DNA of 39,045 nucleotides from Extensimonas sp963708545 (GCA_963708545.1 CAVPUD010000102.1:1-39045), one strand, 5' to 3'. Shown: positions 16,792 to 25,731, counted from the stretch's first letter. Translations and numbers: made by a program. Notes: a model not told the origin generated them from the sequence alone.

Positions 16792-17858
16792 ATTCCGCCC
16801 ACAGCGAATTTGCCGAGCGCATGCTGCACTGGCAGCGCACGCATGGCCGCCAGCACCTGCCCTGGCAGCAAACCCGCGATCCGTACCGCGTCTGGCTCTC
16901 CGAGATCATGCTGCAGCAGACCCAGGTGACGACCGTGCTGGGCTATTACGCGCGCTTTCTCGAGCGTTTCCCGGATGTGCAGGCGCTGGCCGCGGCGCAT
17001 CCGGACGAGGTCATGGCGCTGTGGAGTGGGCTCGGTTACTACAGCCGCGCACGCAACCTGCACCGGTGCGCGCAGCAGGTAGTGGCGCAGCACGGGGGCG
17101 CGTTTCCGCGCACGGCCGAGGAGTTGGCGCGCCTGCCCGGCATAGGGCGCTCCACCGCGGGGGCCATCGCGGCCTTTTGCCATGGACAGCGCGTACCCAT
17201 TCTGGATGCCAACGTGCGCCGTGTGCTGACGCGGCTGCTCGGCTTTGGCGCAGACCTGTCGAGTACGAGCAATGAACGTATTTTGTGGACGCACGCCGAG
17301 GCACTGCTGCCGCATACTGATTTGCAAACCACCATGCCGCGCTACACCCAGGCCTTGATGGACCTGGGGGCGAGCCTGTGCGCGCCGCGCAATCCTTCTT
17401 GTCGCCAATGTCCGGTGCAGGACTTGTGTGTGGCCCGGCAGGAGGGCGCGCCCGAGCGCTACCCTGTGAAGACGCGCAGGCTGCTGCGGCGGGCGCAGCC
17501 GTGGTGGCTGCTGGTGCTGCGCGATGCAGCCGGGCGCATCTGGCTGCAACGGCGACCGGCGCGCGGCATCTGGGCCGGTTTGCATTGCGTGCCGGTGTTT
17601 TCTTCGCGCGCCGAGCTGATTGCGGCTTTGCGGGAACATGTCTCGCATGCCGCGCCACGGGAGCTTGCGCCTTTTGTGCACGTGCTTACGCACAGAGACT
17701 TGCACCTGCACCCCGTGCTCGCGGCCGTGGACGAGCGGCAGTTGCAGCCCGAGGTGCACGCGGCCACGGGCGACGCCGGAGCATGGTTCACCGTGCAGCA
17801 AAGTAGCGCATTGGGCTTGCCGGCGCCGGTGCGCAGGTTGCTCGATGGGCTGGCGTAA
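16788..17858 (+). CDS. mutY: A/G-specific adenine glycosylase
   Basis: Removes adenine mispaired with 8-oxoguanine, the partner activity to MutM. It has 356 residues. Visible are the catalytic Glu in SEIMLQQTQV, the helix-hairpin-helix LPGIGRSTAGAI, the catalytic Asp in ILDANVRRVL, and the iron-sulfur loop Cys-x6-Cys-x2-Cys-x5-Cys (CAPRNPSCRQCPVQDLC). A C-terminal Nudix-like domain recognises 8-oxoguanine. The start ATG overlaps the end of the dynamin-like gene by four bases, which implies translational coupling. It is convergent with rapZ, whose stop is two bases away. Confidence 0.95.
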   Translation: MNSAHSEFAERMLHWQRTHGRQHLPWQQTRDPYRVWLSEIMLQQTQVTTVLGYYARFLERFPDVQALAAAHPDEVMALWSGLGYYSRARNLHRCAQQVVAQHGGAFPRTAEELARLPGIGRSTAGAIAAFCHGQRVPILDANVRRVLTRLLGFGADLSSTSNERILWTHAEALLPHTDLQTTMPRYTQALMDLGASLCAPRNPSCRQCPVQDLCVARQEGAPERYPVKTRRLLRRAQPWWLLVLRDAAGRIWLQRRPARGIWAGLHCVPVFSSRAELIAALREHVSHAAPRELAPFVHVLTHRDLHLHPVLAAVDERQLQPEVHAATGDAGAWFTVQQSSALGLPAPVRRLLDGLA

Positions 17859-17860
17859 AG

Positions 17861-18727
17861 CTACTTTGCTCCGTCCAGCTCGCGGTGGCGCCGCAGCACC
17901 TTCCAGCGTGTGCTGAAGGTTCGGGCGAGCTGCTCCACCAGGTACACCGAGCGGTGCTGGCCGCCCGTGCAACCAATGGCCACAGTGACGTAGCTGCGTT
18001 GGCCGCTGGCAAGTGCATCGAGCCACTGGCTCAGAAACTGCGTGATGTGCTCCTGCATCCGTGCCACATCGTCATGTTCGCGCAGGAATTCGATCACCGG
18101 CGCATCGAGGCCCGTGAGTTCGCGCAGCGATGGCTCATAAAAAGGGTTGGGCAGCATGCGCACGTCGAACACGTAATCGGCATCAAGCGGAATACCGCGT
18201 TTGAAGGCGAAGGACTGAAACACCAGTAACAGCGAACTCGGCACGACGGCCATCAGGCTCTTCACGTAGCTTTGCAACTGCGCCGTTCGTAGGGTGCTGG
18301 TGTCGATGACATGGGCCTGCTCGCGCAGCGGGGCCAGCAACTCGCGCTCCAGCTCGATGATCTGCACGAGTGCGCCTCGCCCGACCAGAGAATCGTCGTT
18401 GGACAAGGGGTGGCGTCTGCGCGTCTCGGAAAAGCGGCGTACCAGTGTGTCGGTGGAGGCGTCGAGGAAAAGTGACTGCACAGGAATGCCCTGGGCACGC
18501 AGTTTTTGCAGCTGCTGTGGCAATTGCGGCAGGGACGAGGCGCTGCGCACGTCCATGGCGATCGCGACGCGGTTGCCATGGTGCTTGTGTTCGAGTGCGA
18601 CAAAGGCGCCGAGCAATTCCGGCGGCAAGTTGTCCACGCAGTAATAGCCCGCATCCTCGAGCGCATTCAGGGCAACCGATTTTCCGGATCCGGACATGCC
18701 GGTGATCAGGACGATTTCTAGTGTCAT
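17861..18727 (-). CDS. rapZ: RNase adapter protein RapZ
   Basis: A 288-residue RapZ/YvcJ family protein. The N-terminal P-loop is GMSGSGKS (residues 10-17) and the C-terminal domain carries the conserved IGCTGGQHRSV. In E. coli RapZ guides RNase E to the GlmZ small RNA and so controls glucosamine-6-phosphate synthase. ATG 18727 gives the family start MTLEIVLITG; an upstream in-frame ATG at 18769 is unlikely. The 114 bases to the next gene hold no clear terminator. Confidence 0.95.
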   Translation of the reverse strand: MTLEIVLITGMSGSGKSVALNALEDAGYYCVDNLPPELLGAFVALEHKHHGNRVAIAMDVRSASSLPQLPQQLQKLRAQGIPVQSLFLDASTDTLVRRFSETRRRHPLSNDDSLVGRGALVQIIELERELLAPLREQAHVIDTSTLRTAQLQSYVKSLMAVVPSSLLLVFQSFAFKRGIPLDADYVFDVRMLPNPFYEPSLRELTGLDAPVIEFLREHDDVARMQEHITQFLSQWLDALASGQRSYVTVAIGCTGGQHRSVYLVEQLARTFSTRWKVLRRHRELDGAK

Positions 18728-18841
18728 GGAGCCGGCCTTGGAAAAAAGGGGGAAACCAGACTCTAACAAGGTGGCGAGACGACAAGAATTTCCGTGCGCG
18801 CAGCGGTGCCATCTGCTGTCACCGGGGTTTCGCGTCGGGCT

Positions 18842-20062
18842 CTACGCGGCGGGCGATCCATCTATGACCGTGCCTTGCGCCAGCAGGGCATCGATGGCGG
18901 CCGCATCGAAGCCGTATTCTGCGAGCAATGCACGGGTGTGTTGCCCGAAGCGGGGCGGCGCACTGTGGGCCTGGCCAGGCGTGCGCGACAGTTTGATGGG
19001 GATGCCTATGGCGCGCTTGCCCTCGACCTCGACGACCATTTTGCGGTGCAGGGTGTGTGCGTCGGTGAGCACCTGGGGGATCGGGCGCACCGCGCCGGCC
19101 GGAATGCCCGCGGCTAGCAGATTGCGGCACAGCTCCTCGCCATCGACCTGCTGCAAATGGCCTTCGAGCAGGGTGCGCAGTTGCGGGCGATGGCGAAAGC
19201 GCTCGGCGTTGGTGACGAAGCGCGGGTCTTCGGCCAGTTCAGGGTGGCCGAGAAATTCGCAGAGCTTTTTCCATTGCCCGTTGTTGCCTATGCCGAGGAA
19301 CACCTCGCAGGTCCTGGTCGGGAATTTGTCGTAGGGCACGATGTTGGAGTGGGCATTGCCGCTGAGTTGCGGCGTCTTGCCCGATTCGAGCCAGTTGGCG
19401 CTTTGCGGGTGCAGCAATGCCACGGTGCTGTCGTAGAGCGTGGCCTCGACGAACTGGCCACGCCCAGAGCGCTGGCGCTCTATCACCGCCAGCAGCACGC
19501 CGATCACGGCAGAAAGTCCCGTGGTCATGTCTACCACGGGTACGCCGACGCGCAGTGGGCCGGTTTCTGGCGTGCCGTTGACGCTCATGAGGCCGCCCAG
19601 CGCCTGCGCCACGGCGTCGTAGCCCGGTGCGCCGCCGAGCGGGCCGTCGGCGCCAAAACCGCTCACGCGGCAATGGATGAGGCGCGGAAAGCGCTCGCGT
19701 AGCAGCTGTTCATAACCCATGCCCCAGCGTTCGAGCGTGCCGATCTTGAAGTTTTCGATCAGCACGTCGCAGTCTTCCAGCATTTTGAGAACGATCTCCC
19801 GCCCTGCTGGCTGGGACAGGTCGATCACGATGTCGCGCTTGTTGCGGTTGAGCCCGTTGAAGTAGGCTGCCGTGCCGTCCGCGGCAAAAGGCGGGCCCCA
19901 CGAGCGGGTTTCATCGCCCGCGGGCGGCTCGACCTTGATGACTTCGGCGCCGTGGTCGGCCAGGATCTGGCCGCAGTAGGGGCCGCCGAGAACGCGCGAC
20001 AAGTCCAGCACCTTCAGGCCCGCGAGGGCGCCAAAGCTCGGCAGAGGAGAGAAAGAGCTCAT
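18842..20062 (-). CDS. CaiB/BaiF family CoA-transferase (type III)
   Basis: A 406-residue type III CoA-transferase, which moves CoA between organic acids through a mixed anhydride on a conserved Asp. Family segments are LKVLDLSRVLGGPYCGQ, the DHGAEVIKVE strand, RNKRDIVIDL, and APGYDAVAQALGG with the probable catalytic Asp. It probably activates the starting acid or recycles CoA for the acyl-CoA dehydrogenase encoded upstream (133-base gap). The substrate cannot be told. The start at 20062 is chosen over a long in-frame extension to 20230 with no family likeness. Confidence 0.9.
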   Translation of the reverse strand: MSSFSPLPSFGALAGLKVLDLSRVLGGPYCGQILADHGAEVIKVEPPAGDETRSWGPPFAADGTAAYFNGLNRNKRDIVIDLSQPAGREIVLKMLEDCDVLIENFKIGTLERWGMGYEQLLRERFPRLIHCRVSGFGADGPLGGAPGYDAVAQALGGLMSVNGTPETGPLRVGVPVVDMTTGLSAVIGVLLAVIERQRSGRGQFVEATLYDSTVALLHPQSANWLESGKTPQLSGNAHSNIVPYDKFPTRTCEVFLGIGNNGQWKKLCEFLGHPELAEDPRFVTNAERFRHRPQLRTLLEGHLQQVDGEELCRNLLAAGIPAGAVRPIPQVLTDAHTLHRKMVVEVEGKRAIGIPIKLSRTPGQAHSAPPRFGQHTRALLAEYGFDAAAIDALLAQGTVIDGSPAA

Positions 20063-20106
20063 GGATATGCAAAAAAGAAACGCGCCGGATGCAGACCGGA
20101 CCCGCA

Positions 20107-20137
20107 CAAGGTGTCCGCGCGGTAGCGCAACACCTTG
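20107..20137 (-). other. 8-bp inverted repeat between acyl-CoA dehydrogenase and CoA-transferase genes
   Basis: CAAGGTGT (20107-20114) and ACACCTTG (20130-20137) pair perfectly around 15 bases. No T-run follows on the minus strand, so it may be an operator or an RNA hairpin between the two genes rather than a terminator. Confidence 0.35.
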
Positions 20138-20195
20138 GCGAAGCCCCCGGGTGCCTCGTTGTTGGCGTAAGTCCCAGAAAGAAAACCGTGCGGAC

Positions 20196-21362
20196 TCAGT
20201 ACGAGCGCGGTAAGCCCAGCACGTGCTCACCGATGTAGTTGAGCACCATCTCGCGGTTCAGCGGTGCCGTGCGCAGCAGACGAACGAGGCCGTATAGATC
20301 ATAGATGCCGTACTCTTTGGTGAACCCATTGCCGCCATGCGTCTGGATGGCTGCATCAACGGCGTGGATGCCGGCTTCGGCGCCCGCGTACTTGGCGATG
20401 TTGGCGTATTCGCCGCAGGGCAGGTTCTGGTCGAAGGCCCAGGCGGCTTTGCGTGCCATCAGGGATGCCATTTCGATCTCGCTGTAAGCAATCGCCAGCG
20501 GATGCTGCACGCCCTGGTGCGCGCCAATCGGGGTGTTGTTGAACACCTTGCGGTCGTTGGCATAGGCCACGGCTTTCTTGAGCGCGAAACGACCGACGCC
20601 GGTGCACAGGCCTGACAAGATGATGCGCTCGGGGTTCAGGGTGTCGAACAGAATGCCGAAGCCCTTGCCGACTTCGCCGAGTACGTCGTCTTCGGTCAGT
20701 TGCACGTCGTCGAAGAACAGTTGCCACTGCGTCTCGGGCACCGGAAAGGCCACGGGAATCAGCGTTTTGCTGATGCCTTTTTTCTTCATGTCGACCATGA
20801 AGATCGTGAAGCCGTCGGTCTTTTTCTTGACTTCGGCGCGCGGCGTGGTGCGCGTGATCACCATGGCGTAGTCGGCACGGTTGGCGTCGGTGATGAACAC
20901 CTTTTGCCCGGAAAGACGAAAACCGCCCTTGCCATCGGATTTGGCGATGGAGGTGATTTCCATCGAGTTCGAACCGGCGTTGGGTTCGGTGATGGCGAAG
21001 CAGAATTTGATTTCATTCGCGCAGCCGCCGGGCAGCAGGCGGCGCTTCATGTCTTCGCTCGCGTGCTTGGCGATCAGGCCCATGGTCATGGTGGGGCCGA
21101 CCACGAGGTTGAGCAGCGGGATGCCATTGTTCGAGAGGCCCTCCATGAACAGCAGCATTTCCGTCATGCCCTGGCCGGCACCGCCGTAGGCTTCGGGCAC
21201 CATGACGCCCAGGAAGCCGTCATCGGCAATCTGCTTGTAGAGCTCGGTCGGCGGCTCGTTCTTCTCGGCGTAGGTGCGCCAGTAGCTGTGGTCGAACTGC
21301 TGCGAGATACGGTCGCCGTACTCGTAGATCATCCGCTGTTCTTGGGTGAGTTGAAAGTCCAT
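20196..21362 (-). CDS. acyl-CoA dehydrogenase with IVD/LCAD-type catalytic Glu
   Basis: A 388-residue flavoprotein that oxidises an acyl-CoA to the 2-enoyl-CoA and passes electrons to ETF. FAITEPNAGSN and LSGQKVFITDA are family FAD/substrate motifs. The C-terminal EGTSEIQ-type motif that carries the base in medium-chain enzymes is absent. A Glu in NPERIILSG (Glu245) sits where isovaleryl-CoA and long-chain dehydrogenases have theirs, which fits a branched or bulky substrate. The C-terminus GEHVLGLPRSY is close to that of the paralogue at 28161-29327. A strong terminator lies just upstream (21405-21444), so this gene and the CoA-transferase probably form a separate transcript. Confidence 0.9.
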   Translation of the reverse strand: MDFQLTQEQRMIYEYGDRISQQFDHSYWRTYAEKNEPPTELYKQIADDGFLGVMVPEAYGGAGQGMTEMLLFMEGLSNNGIPLLNLVVGPTMTMGLIAKHASEDMKRRLLPGGCANEIKFCFAITEPNAGSNSMEITSIAKSDGKGGFRLSGQKVFITDANRADYAMVITRTTPRAEVKKKTDGFTIFMVDMKKKGISKTLIPVAFPVPETQWQLFFDDVQLTEDDVLGEVGKGFGILFDTLNPERIILSGLCTGVGRFALKKAVAYANDRKVFNNTPIGAHQGVQHPLAIAYSEIEMASLMARKAAWAFDQNLPCGEYANIAKYAGAEAGIHAVDAAIQTHGGNGFTKEYGIYDLYGLVRLLRTAPLNREMVLNYIGEHVLGLPRSY

Positions 21363-21404
21363 GGCGGTCGTTCCTTGATGGGTTTGTTAGGGTGGGGCTG
21401 AGAA

Positions 21405-21444
21405 AAGAGGCTTCGCCCGGCAATGCACCGGAAAGAAGCCTCTT
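21405..21444 (-). terminator. Rho-independent terminator after the crotonase gene
   Basis: AAGAGGCTTC (21405-21414) and GAAGCCTCTT (21435-21444) form a perfect 10-bp stem; an inner CCGG pair can extend it. On the minus strand the stem runs into TTTTCTC. It lies 24 bases after the crotonase stop and marks the end of the operon that begins at fadH or at an internal promoter. Confidence 0.7.
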
Positions 21445-21468
21445 GTGTGGCTGCAGCAGGGGCTGGCT

Positions 21469-22272
21469 TCAATCCTGGGCCGAGGGGAATTTGGGCGCGC
21501 GCTTCTCGCGCACCGAGGCCACGCCTTCCTTGGCGTCTTCGCCGAGGAAGCACAGCATCTCCATGGCGAGCGAGCTCTCGAAGATCGGGCGTGCAACGTT
21601 CATCCAGCCGTTCAAGGAGCGCTTGGTGAAGCGGATGGCTTGCTGGCTACCGGTGGCGAGTTTGTTGGCCACTTCCATGGCTTTGTCCATGAGTTGCGCA
21701 CGCGGCACGCACAGGCTCACGAGGCCGATGCGCTCGGCCTCTTTGCCCGAGACGAACTCGGCCGTCATGAGGTAATACTTGGCCTTGGCCATGCCGCACA
21801 GCAGCGGCCAGCAGATTGCGGCATGGTCGCCTGCGGCGACGCCGAGCTTGACGTGGCCGTCGGTGATCTTGGCTTCTTCGGCCATGATGCTGATGTCGGC
21901 CATCATGGCCACGGCCAAGCCTGCACCCACGGCCACGCCGTTGATCGCGGAGATCACGGGCTTGTCGCAGGCCATGACGTTATAGACGATGTCCGAGGCC
22001 TCGTTCATCACGTTGCTGATGGTCTTGGGGTTGCCGACCATGTCGGTGATCCAGCTCAGGTCGCCGCCCGCCGAAAAAGCCTTGTCGCCGGCGCCCGTGA
22101 TGACTGCGACGCGGGTTTTTGGGTCGTCGTTCACGACGCCCCAAATTTTGGTCAGCTCCCAGTGCAGGCGGCCATTGGTGGCGTTCATGACCTCGGGGCG
22201 GTTGATGGTGATGACCAGCACGCCATTGGGCTTGTTTTCGAACTTGAGGAATTGGAAGTCGGAGTAGTTCAT
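21469..22272 (-). CDS. enoyl-CoA hydratase/isomerase family protein lacking both hydratase Glu
   Basis: A 267-residue crotonase-fold protein. The oxyanion-hole segments are present: AFSAGGDLSW and NGVAVGAGLAVAM. The two catalytic glutamates of classical hydratase (Glu144 and Glu164 of the rat enzyme) align with His140 (ITDGHVKLG) and Tyr166 (AKYYLMTA). So it is probably not a plain enoyl-CoA hydratase; isomerase, hydrolase or C-C bond cleavage are possible. It is the last gene before the terminator, downstream of the MaoC hydratase, which would make a second hydratase redundant. The family is firm, the reaction open. Confidence 0.88.
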   Translation of the reverse strand: MNYSDFQFLKFENKPNGVLVITINRPEVMNATNGRLHWELTKIWGVVNDDPKTRVAVITGAGDKAFSAGGDLSWITDMVGNPKTISNVMNEASDIVYNVMACDKPVISAINGVAVGAGLAVAMMADISIMAEEAKITDGHVKLGVAAGDHAAICWPLLCGMAKAKYYLMTAEFVSGKEAERIGLVSLCVPRAQLMDKAMEVANKLATGSQQAIRFTKRSLNGWMNVARPIFESSLAMEMLCFLGEDAKEGVASVREKRAPKFPSAQD

Positions 22273-22328
22273 CGAAGGTCTCCTTGGAAGGAAGTTGGAG
22301 TGAAGTCAAAAAAAGGACGAAGGGGCTC

Positions 22329-23186
22329 TTAGCGCAACTCGGCGCGGCCGTTGTTGAGCACCACGACATTACGCTCCACGGCGAGCGCACGGAAAGAAAC
22401 CACCTTGCCACCGACCCACATTTCGGTGCGGATCGTTTCGCCCGGATAGACGGGCGAGGAAAAGCGCACATCGATGGAGCCTATGGTATGTGGATCGCCA
22501 CCACACACGGTCTTGACGATGGCCCAGCCTGCGATCGCGTAAGTGGCGAGGCCGTGCAGGATGGGGCGCTCGAAGCCGGCGGCGCGCGCCACGGCGGGCT
22601 CGGCGTGCAGTGGGTTGTAGTCGCCAGAGAGGCGGTAGATCAGCGCCGCGCGCGGCTGCGTGGCGAAGTCGTAGCTGTAGTCTATGGCGCGGGTCGGCAA
22701 CTCGTGCACGCTCTTGACCGGCCCCGAAGGGCCGCCAAAACCGCCGTCAGCGCGGCAGAAGGTGGTCGAGCTCAAAGTGGCGAGCAGGTCGCCGCTGGCG
22801 GCATCGACGACGCTGCGCTCGGTATAGATCAGCGCGCCCTTGCCCGGGCCTTTGTCGATGATGCCGGTCACGCGCGTGCGGCCTATCACTTCTCCCTCGG
22901 CCGGGATGGGTCGGTGCAGCTTCAGCCCTTGCTCGCCATGCACCAGCCGCACCCAATCTACGCCCGTCGCCGGGTCTTTGAGCCACATGCCGGGGTAGCC
23001 CAGCACCACGGGCAGCGTGGGCAGGGCGAGCAGGTTTTTTTCATAGACGAAACGCAGCTCGGTCTCGTCGCACGGATCGGTGCCCAGTCCGACGCCGAGC
23101 GCATAGAGCATGGTGTCGCGCTGCGTGTAGCGGTGCCGCACGTCCTCGAAAGGCCATGCCATCAGTTTTTCGTAATTGATTGCCAT
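22329..23186 (-). CDS. MaoC-type double-hotdog enoyl-CoA hydratase
   Basis: A 285-residue protein with two hotdog domains, similar in layout to the hydratase 2 part of MFE-2 and to mycobacterial Hsd4B/ChsH3-type enzymes. The C-terminal half holds the hydratase 2 motif YRLSGDYNPLHAEP (Asp189, Asn191, His194) and GFERPILHGLATYA. It should hydrate 2-enoyl-CoA to the (R)-3-hydroxyacyl-CoA. The SDR encoded 13 bases upstream is the matching (R)-specific dehydrogenase type, so the pair probably does two successive beta-oxidation steps on a 2-methyl-branched or bulky acyl-CoA. Confidence 0.9.
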   Translation of the reverse strand: MAINYEKLMAWPFEDVRHRYTQRDTMLYALGVGLGTDPCDETELRFVYEKNLLALPTLPVVLGYPGMWLKDPATGVDWVRLVHGEQGLKLHRPIPAEGEVIGRTRVTGIIDKGPGKGALIYTERSVVDAASGDLLATLSSTTFCRADGGFGGPSGPVKSVHELPTRAIDYSYDFATQPRAALIYRLSGDYNPLHAEPAVARAAGFERPILHGLATYAIAGWAIVKTVCGGDPHTIGSIDVRFSSPVYPGETIRTEMWVGGKVVSFRALAVERNVVVLNNGRAELR

Positions 23187-23199
23187 GTTGGCCTCCGCG

Positions 23200-24120
23200 T
23201 CAGACCGGATCCCACGAGAACACGATGTTCGAAGTCTCGAGCGGGAAGAAGTTGGGTTTCATGGCTGGCAGCACGCGCTCGGCGATGGTCTCGGGCGTCC
23301 AGCCTTCGGAGGTGTGCATGCCGCGGATCGGGCGCGGCTGGCTCATGAGGAAAATCTCGTTGCCGCGCACCGCGAAAATCTGCGCCGTGACTTCGGCGGC
23401 GGCATCGCTCGCAAGGAAGGCAGCCATGGGCGCGATCTGTGCCGTGCTGAGCTTTTGCAGCTTGGCCACGCGCGCCTGCTGCTCGGGCGTGTCGGTCGGG
23501 ATGGAGCCAATCATGCGGCTCCAGGCGAAAGGCGAAATGCAGTTGGAGCGCACGTTGTAGCGCTTCATGTCGCCGGCGATGGAACGCGACAGTGCGACGA
23601 TGCCGAGCTTGGCTGCGCCGTAGTTTGCCTGCCCGAGGTTGCCGATCAGCCCCGAAGTCGAGGTCATGTGCACGTAGGCGCCCGATTGCTGCGACTTGAA
23701 GTGCGGTGCCGCCGCGCGTGAGACGTAAAAGCTGCCGTTCAGGTGTACGTCGATCACGGCCTTCCATTCCTCGGGCGACATCGCAAAAAACATGCGGTCG
23801 CGCAGGATGCCGGCGTTGTTCACGACGATGTCGATGCGGCCGAAGTTGTCGAGCGCGCACTGGATGATGTGATTGGCCGAGTTCCACTCGGACACGCTGT
23901 CCGTGGAGAGCGCCGCCTGGCCGCCCATGGCCTTGATCTCATCGACCACTTGCTGGCCGGGGCTGGCGTCGCTGCCTTCACCGGTGACGGAGGCGCCAAT
24001 GTCGTTGACCACCACCTTGGCGCCTTGCGCCGCCATTTCGAGCGCGATGTCGCGCCCGATCCCGCGGCCCGAGCCGGTGACGACCGCGACCTTGTCCTGC
24101 AGCATGATGCCTTTGTGCAT
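23200..24120 (-). CDS. short-chain dehydrogenase, MFE-2/Hsd4A-like
   Basis: A 306-residue classical SDR. The cofactor motif is TGSGRGIG (15-22), NNAG is at 101-104, and the catalytic triad is Ser154, Tyr167 and Lys171 (YGAAK). The C-terminal extension of about 60 residues (after the usual 250) with GMHTSEGWTPETIAERVLP resembles the dehydrogenase of peroxisomal MFE-2 and of actinobacterial steroid side-chain enzymes. It probably oxidises the 3-hydroxyacyl-CoA made by the MaoC protein. The similarity is my recognition, not a search result. Confidence 0.88.
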   Translation of the reverse strand: MHKGIMLQDKVAVVTGSGRGIGRDIALEMAAQGAKVVVNDIGASVTGEGSDASPGQQVVDEIKAMGGQAALSTDSVSEWNSANHIIQCALDNFGRIDIVVNNAGILRDRMFFAMSPEEWKAVIDVHLNGSFYVSRAAAPHFKSQQSGAYVHMTSTSGLIGNLGQANYGAAKLGIVALSRSIAGDMKRYNVRSNCISPFAWSRMIGSIPTDTPEQQARVAKLQKLSTAQIAPMAAFLASDAAAEVTAQIFAVRGNEIFLMSQPRPIRGMHTSEGWTPETIAERVLPAMKPNFFPLETSNIVFSWDPV

Positions 24121-24148
24121 GAGTTGACTCCTGGTTGTTGAGAAAAAA

Positions 24149-25318
24149 TCAGACGGTGGCTGCTGTGCCCAGCAGCGCCGTCACCTGGCTGGAAAGAACG
24201 CCGCCATTGCCATGGCACAGCGCGACTTGCGCATCGGCCACCTGGCGCGCGCCGGCTTCGCCGCGCAGCTGCTGCACGGCTTCGATGAGCAGGAACATGC
24301 CGTACATGCCTGGGTGGCAACAGGAAAGTCCGCCGCCGTTGGTGTTGACCGGCAGTTCGCCGCCCGGCGCGATGCGCCCGCCGCGCACGAAGGCGCCGCC
24401 CTCGCCTTTGGCGCAAAAGCCCAGGTCTTCGAGGAACAGCAGGGTGTTGATGGTGAAGGCGTCGTACAGCTCCACGACATCCACGTCCTTGGGTGTGAGG
24501 CCGGCCATGGCGAAGGCGCGCGGGCCGGATTCGGCGGCGGCCGTCACCGTGAGGTCGGGCATGGAGGCGATCTGGCGGTGCCAGGTCGCGGCTGCCGCGC
24601 CCAGTACATACACCGGCGGTTTGGGAAAGTCTTTGGCGCGCTCGCTGCGCACCAGCACCAGCGCGCCACCGCCATCTGTGACGAGGCAGCAGTCGAGCAC
24701 CGAGAGCGGATCGCTCACCATGCGCGCGGCCAGCACCTGCTCGACGCTCAGCGGATCGCGTGCGTAGGCCAGTGGGTTGCGCTGTGCCCATTGGCGCGCC
24801 GCCACCGCGATGTGTGCGAGGTCTTCGCGCGTGGTGCCGTACTGGTGCATGTGGCGTGCTGCCGCAAAGGCATAGCTCGAGATCGGGTAGCGCGGCGCGT
24901 AGGGGGCCTCATAGGGGGGCGTCTCGGCCATGGACTTGAGCTTGCCATGGCCCGAACCCTGGTTGCTGCCGTAGCACACCAGCGCCACTTCACACTGGCC
25001 AGTATGCAGCGCCATCGCCGCGGTGAGCAGGTGGCCGACGTAGGACGAGCCGCCCACCATCGTGGCCTCGCAGAATTTGGGGTGTAGGCCCAGATACTCT
25101 GCCACCGACAAGCCGGCGAGAAAGTGGTAGGCCGAGCCCGTGAACAAGCCATCGACGTCCGAGAGCTTGAGGCCGGCATCGGCCAGCGCGCCGTGCACGG
25201 CTTCGGCCAATATCTCGAGCGGGCTGCGCCCCGGTGCCATGGGCACGCCGCCCAGACCGGCGCCTACGATCGCAGCCTTGCCGCGCAGCAAGGAGTTGCA
25301 GGAAGATGCTGCGCTCAT
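24149..25318 (-). CDS. thiolase-like protein (SCP-x/Ltp2 type) without nucleophilic Cys
   Basis: A 389-residue thiolase-fold protein. Where thiolases have the nucleophilic Cys (consensus CxSG), this protein reads MVGGSSYVGH (about residues 87-96) with Gly/Ser. Other conserved parts remain: ELYDAFT (Tyr285), NGGGLSCCHPGMYG (His335, Tyr339) and CHGNGG (Cys368, His369). The same loss is known in Ltp2-type retro-aldolases of steroid side-chain degradation, which work with a DUF35 partner and use Tyr residues. A DUF35 gene overlaps its start by four bases here. I therefore infer a DUF35-dependent aldolase or unusual thiolase that releases propionyl- or acetyl-CoA; a scaffold role cannot be excluded. 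Confidence 0.88.
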   Translation of the reverse strand: MSAASSCNSLLRGKAAIVGAGLGGVPMAPGRSPLEILAEAVHGALADAGLKLSDVDGLFTGSAYHFLAGLSVAEYLGLHPKFCEATMVGGSSYVGHLLTAAMALHTGQCEVALVCYGSNQGSGHGKLKSMAETPPYEAPYAPRYPISSYAFAAARHMHQYGTTREDLAHIAVAARQWAQRNPLAYARDPLSVEQVLAARMVSDPLSVLDCCLVTDGGGALVLVRSERAKDFPKPPVYVLGAAAATWHRQIASMPDLTVTAAAESGPRAFAMAGLTPKDVDVVELYDAFTINTLLFLEDLGFCAKGEGGAFVRGGRIAPGGELPVNTNGGGLSCCHPGMYGMFLLIEAVQQLRGEAGARQVADAQVALCHGNGGVLSSQVTALLGTAATV

Positions 25319-25731
25319 GGTTTGGCTTCCGAAGCCGCTTGCGGCACGAAGACGAGCAGCTTGCCCTGGGTCGGGTCGTCTATGACCTGCGCTTGGACGG
25401 GCATGCCGATGTGCACCTGCGTGGGGGCTATGCCATCGACGCGCGACATCAATCGCGGGCCTTCGGCCAAGTCTATCAGTGCCACGTTGTAGTCGCCGCC
25501 CGCCTCGGGCTTGCGGCGCACGACGGTACTCGAATAAACCACTCCCGCCCCGCTGGGCTGTACCCAGTCGAGCTGGACCGAACCGCAGTGCGTGCACAGC
25601 GCGCGCGGGTAAAACACATGCTCGCCGCACGCTGCACAGCGCTGGATTTCGAAGCGCCCTTGCGCCAGCGCCGCGGCAAAGCGCGCGTCCGGGCCGGGGG
25701 CGGCGAAGGGGTTGGTCTGCACGGAGTTCAT
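25315..25731 (-). CDS. DUF35 OB-fold protein with zinc ribbon
   Basis: A 138-residue protein with an N-terminal rubredoxin-like zinc ribbon (Cys32, Cys35, Cys46, Cys49) and a C-terminal OB fold (GAGVVYSSTVVRR through LLVFVP). DUF35 proteins bind acyl-CoA and form complexes with thiolase-fold partners, as ChsH2 and Ltp2 do in steroid degraders. It overlaps the thiolase-like gene downstream and the acyl-CoA dehydrogenase gene upstream by ATGA at both ends, which supports a stoichiometric complex. Function by analogy. Confidence 0.9.
   Translation of the reverse strand: MNSVQTNPFAAPGPDARFAAALAQGRFEIQRCAACGEHVFYPRALCTHCGSVQLDWVQPSGAGVVYSSTVVRRKPEAGGDYNVALIDLAEGPRLMSRVDGIAPTQVHIGMPVQAQVIDDPTQGKLLVFVPQAASEAKP

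Noticed and set aside
18728..18841. CGGTG/CACCG inverted pair as a terminator for the CoA-transferase gene
   Set aside because: Only five base pairs, with no T-run on either strand.
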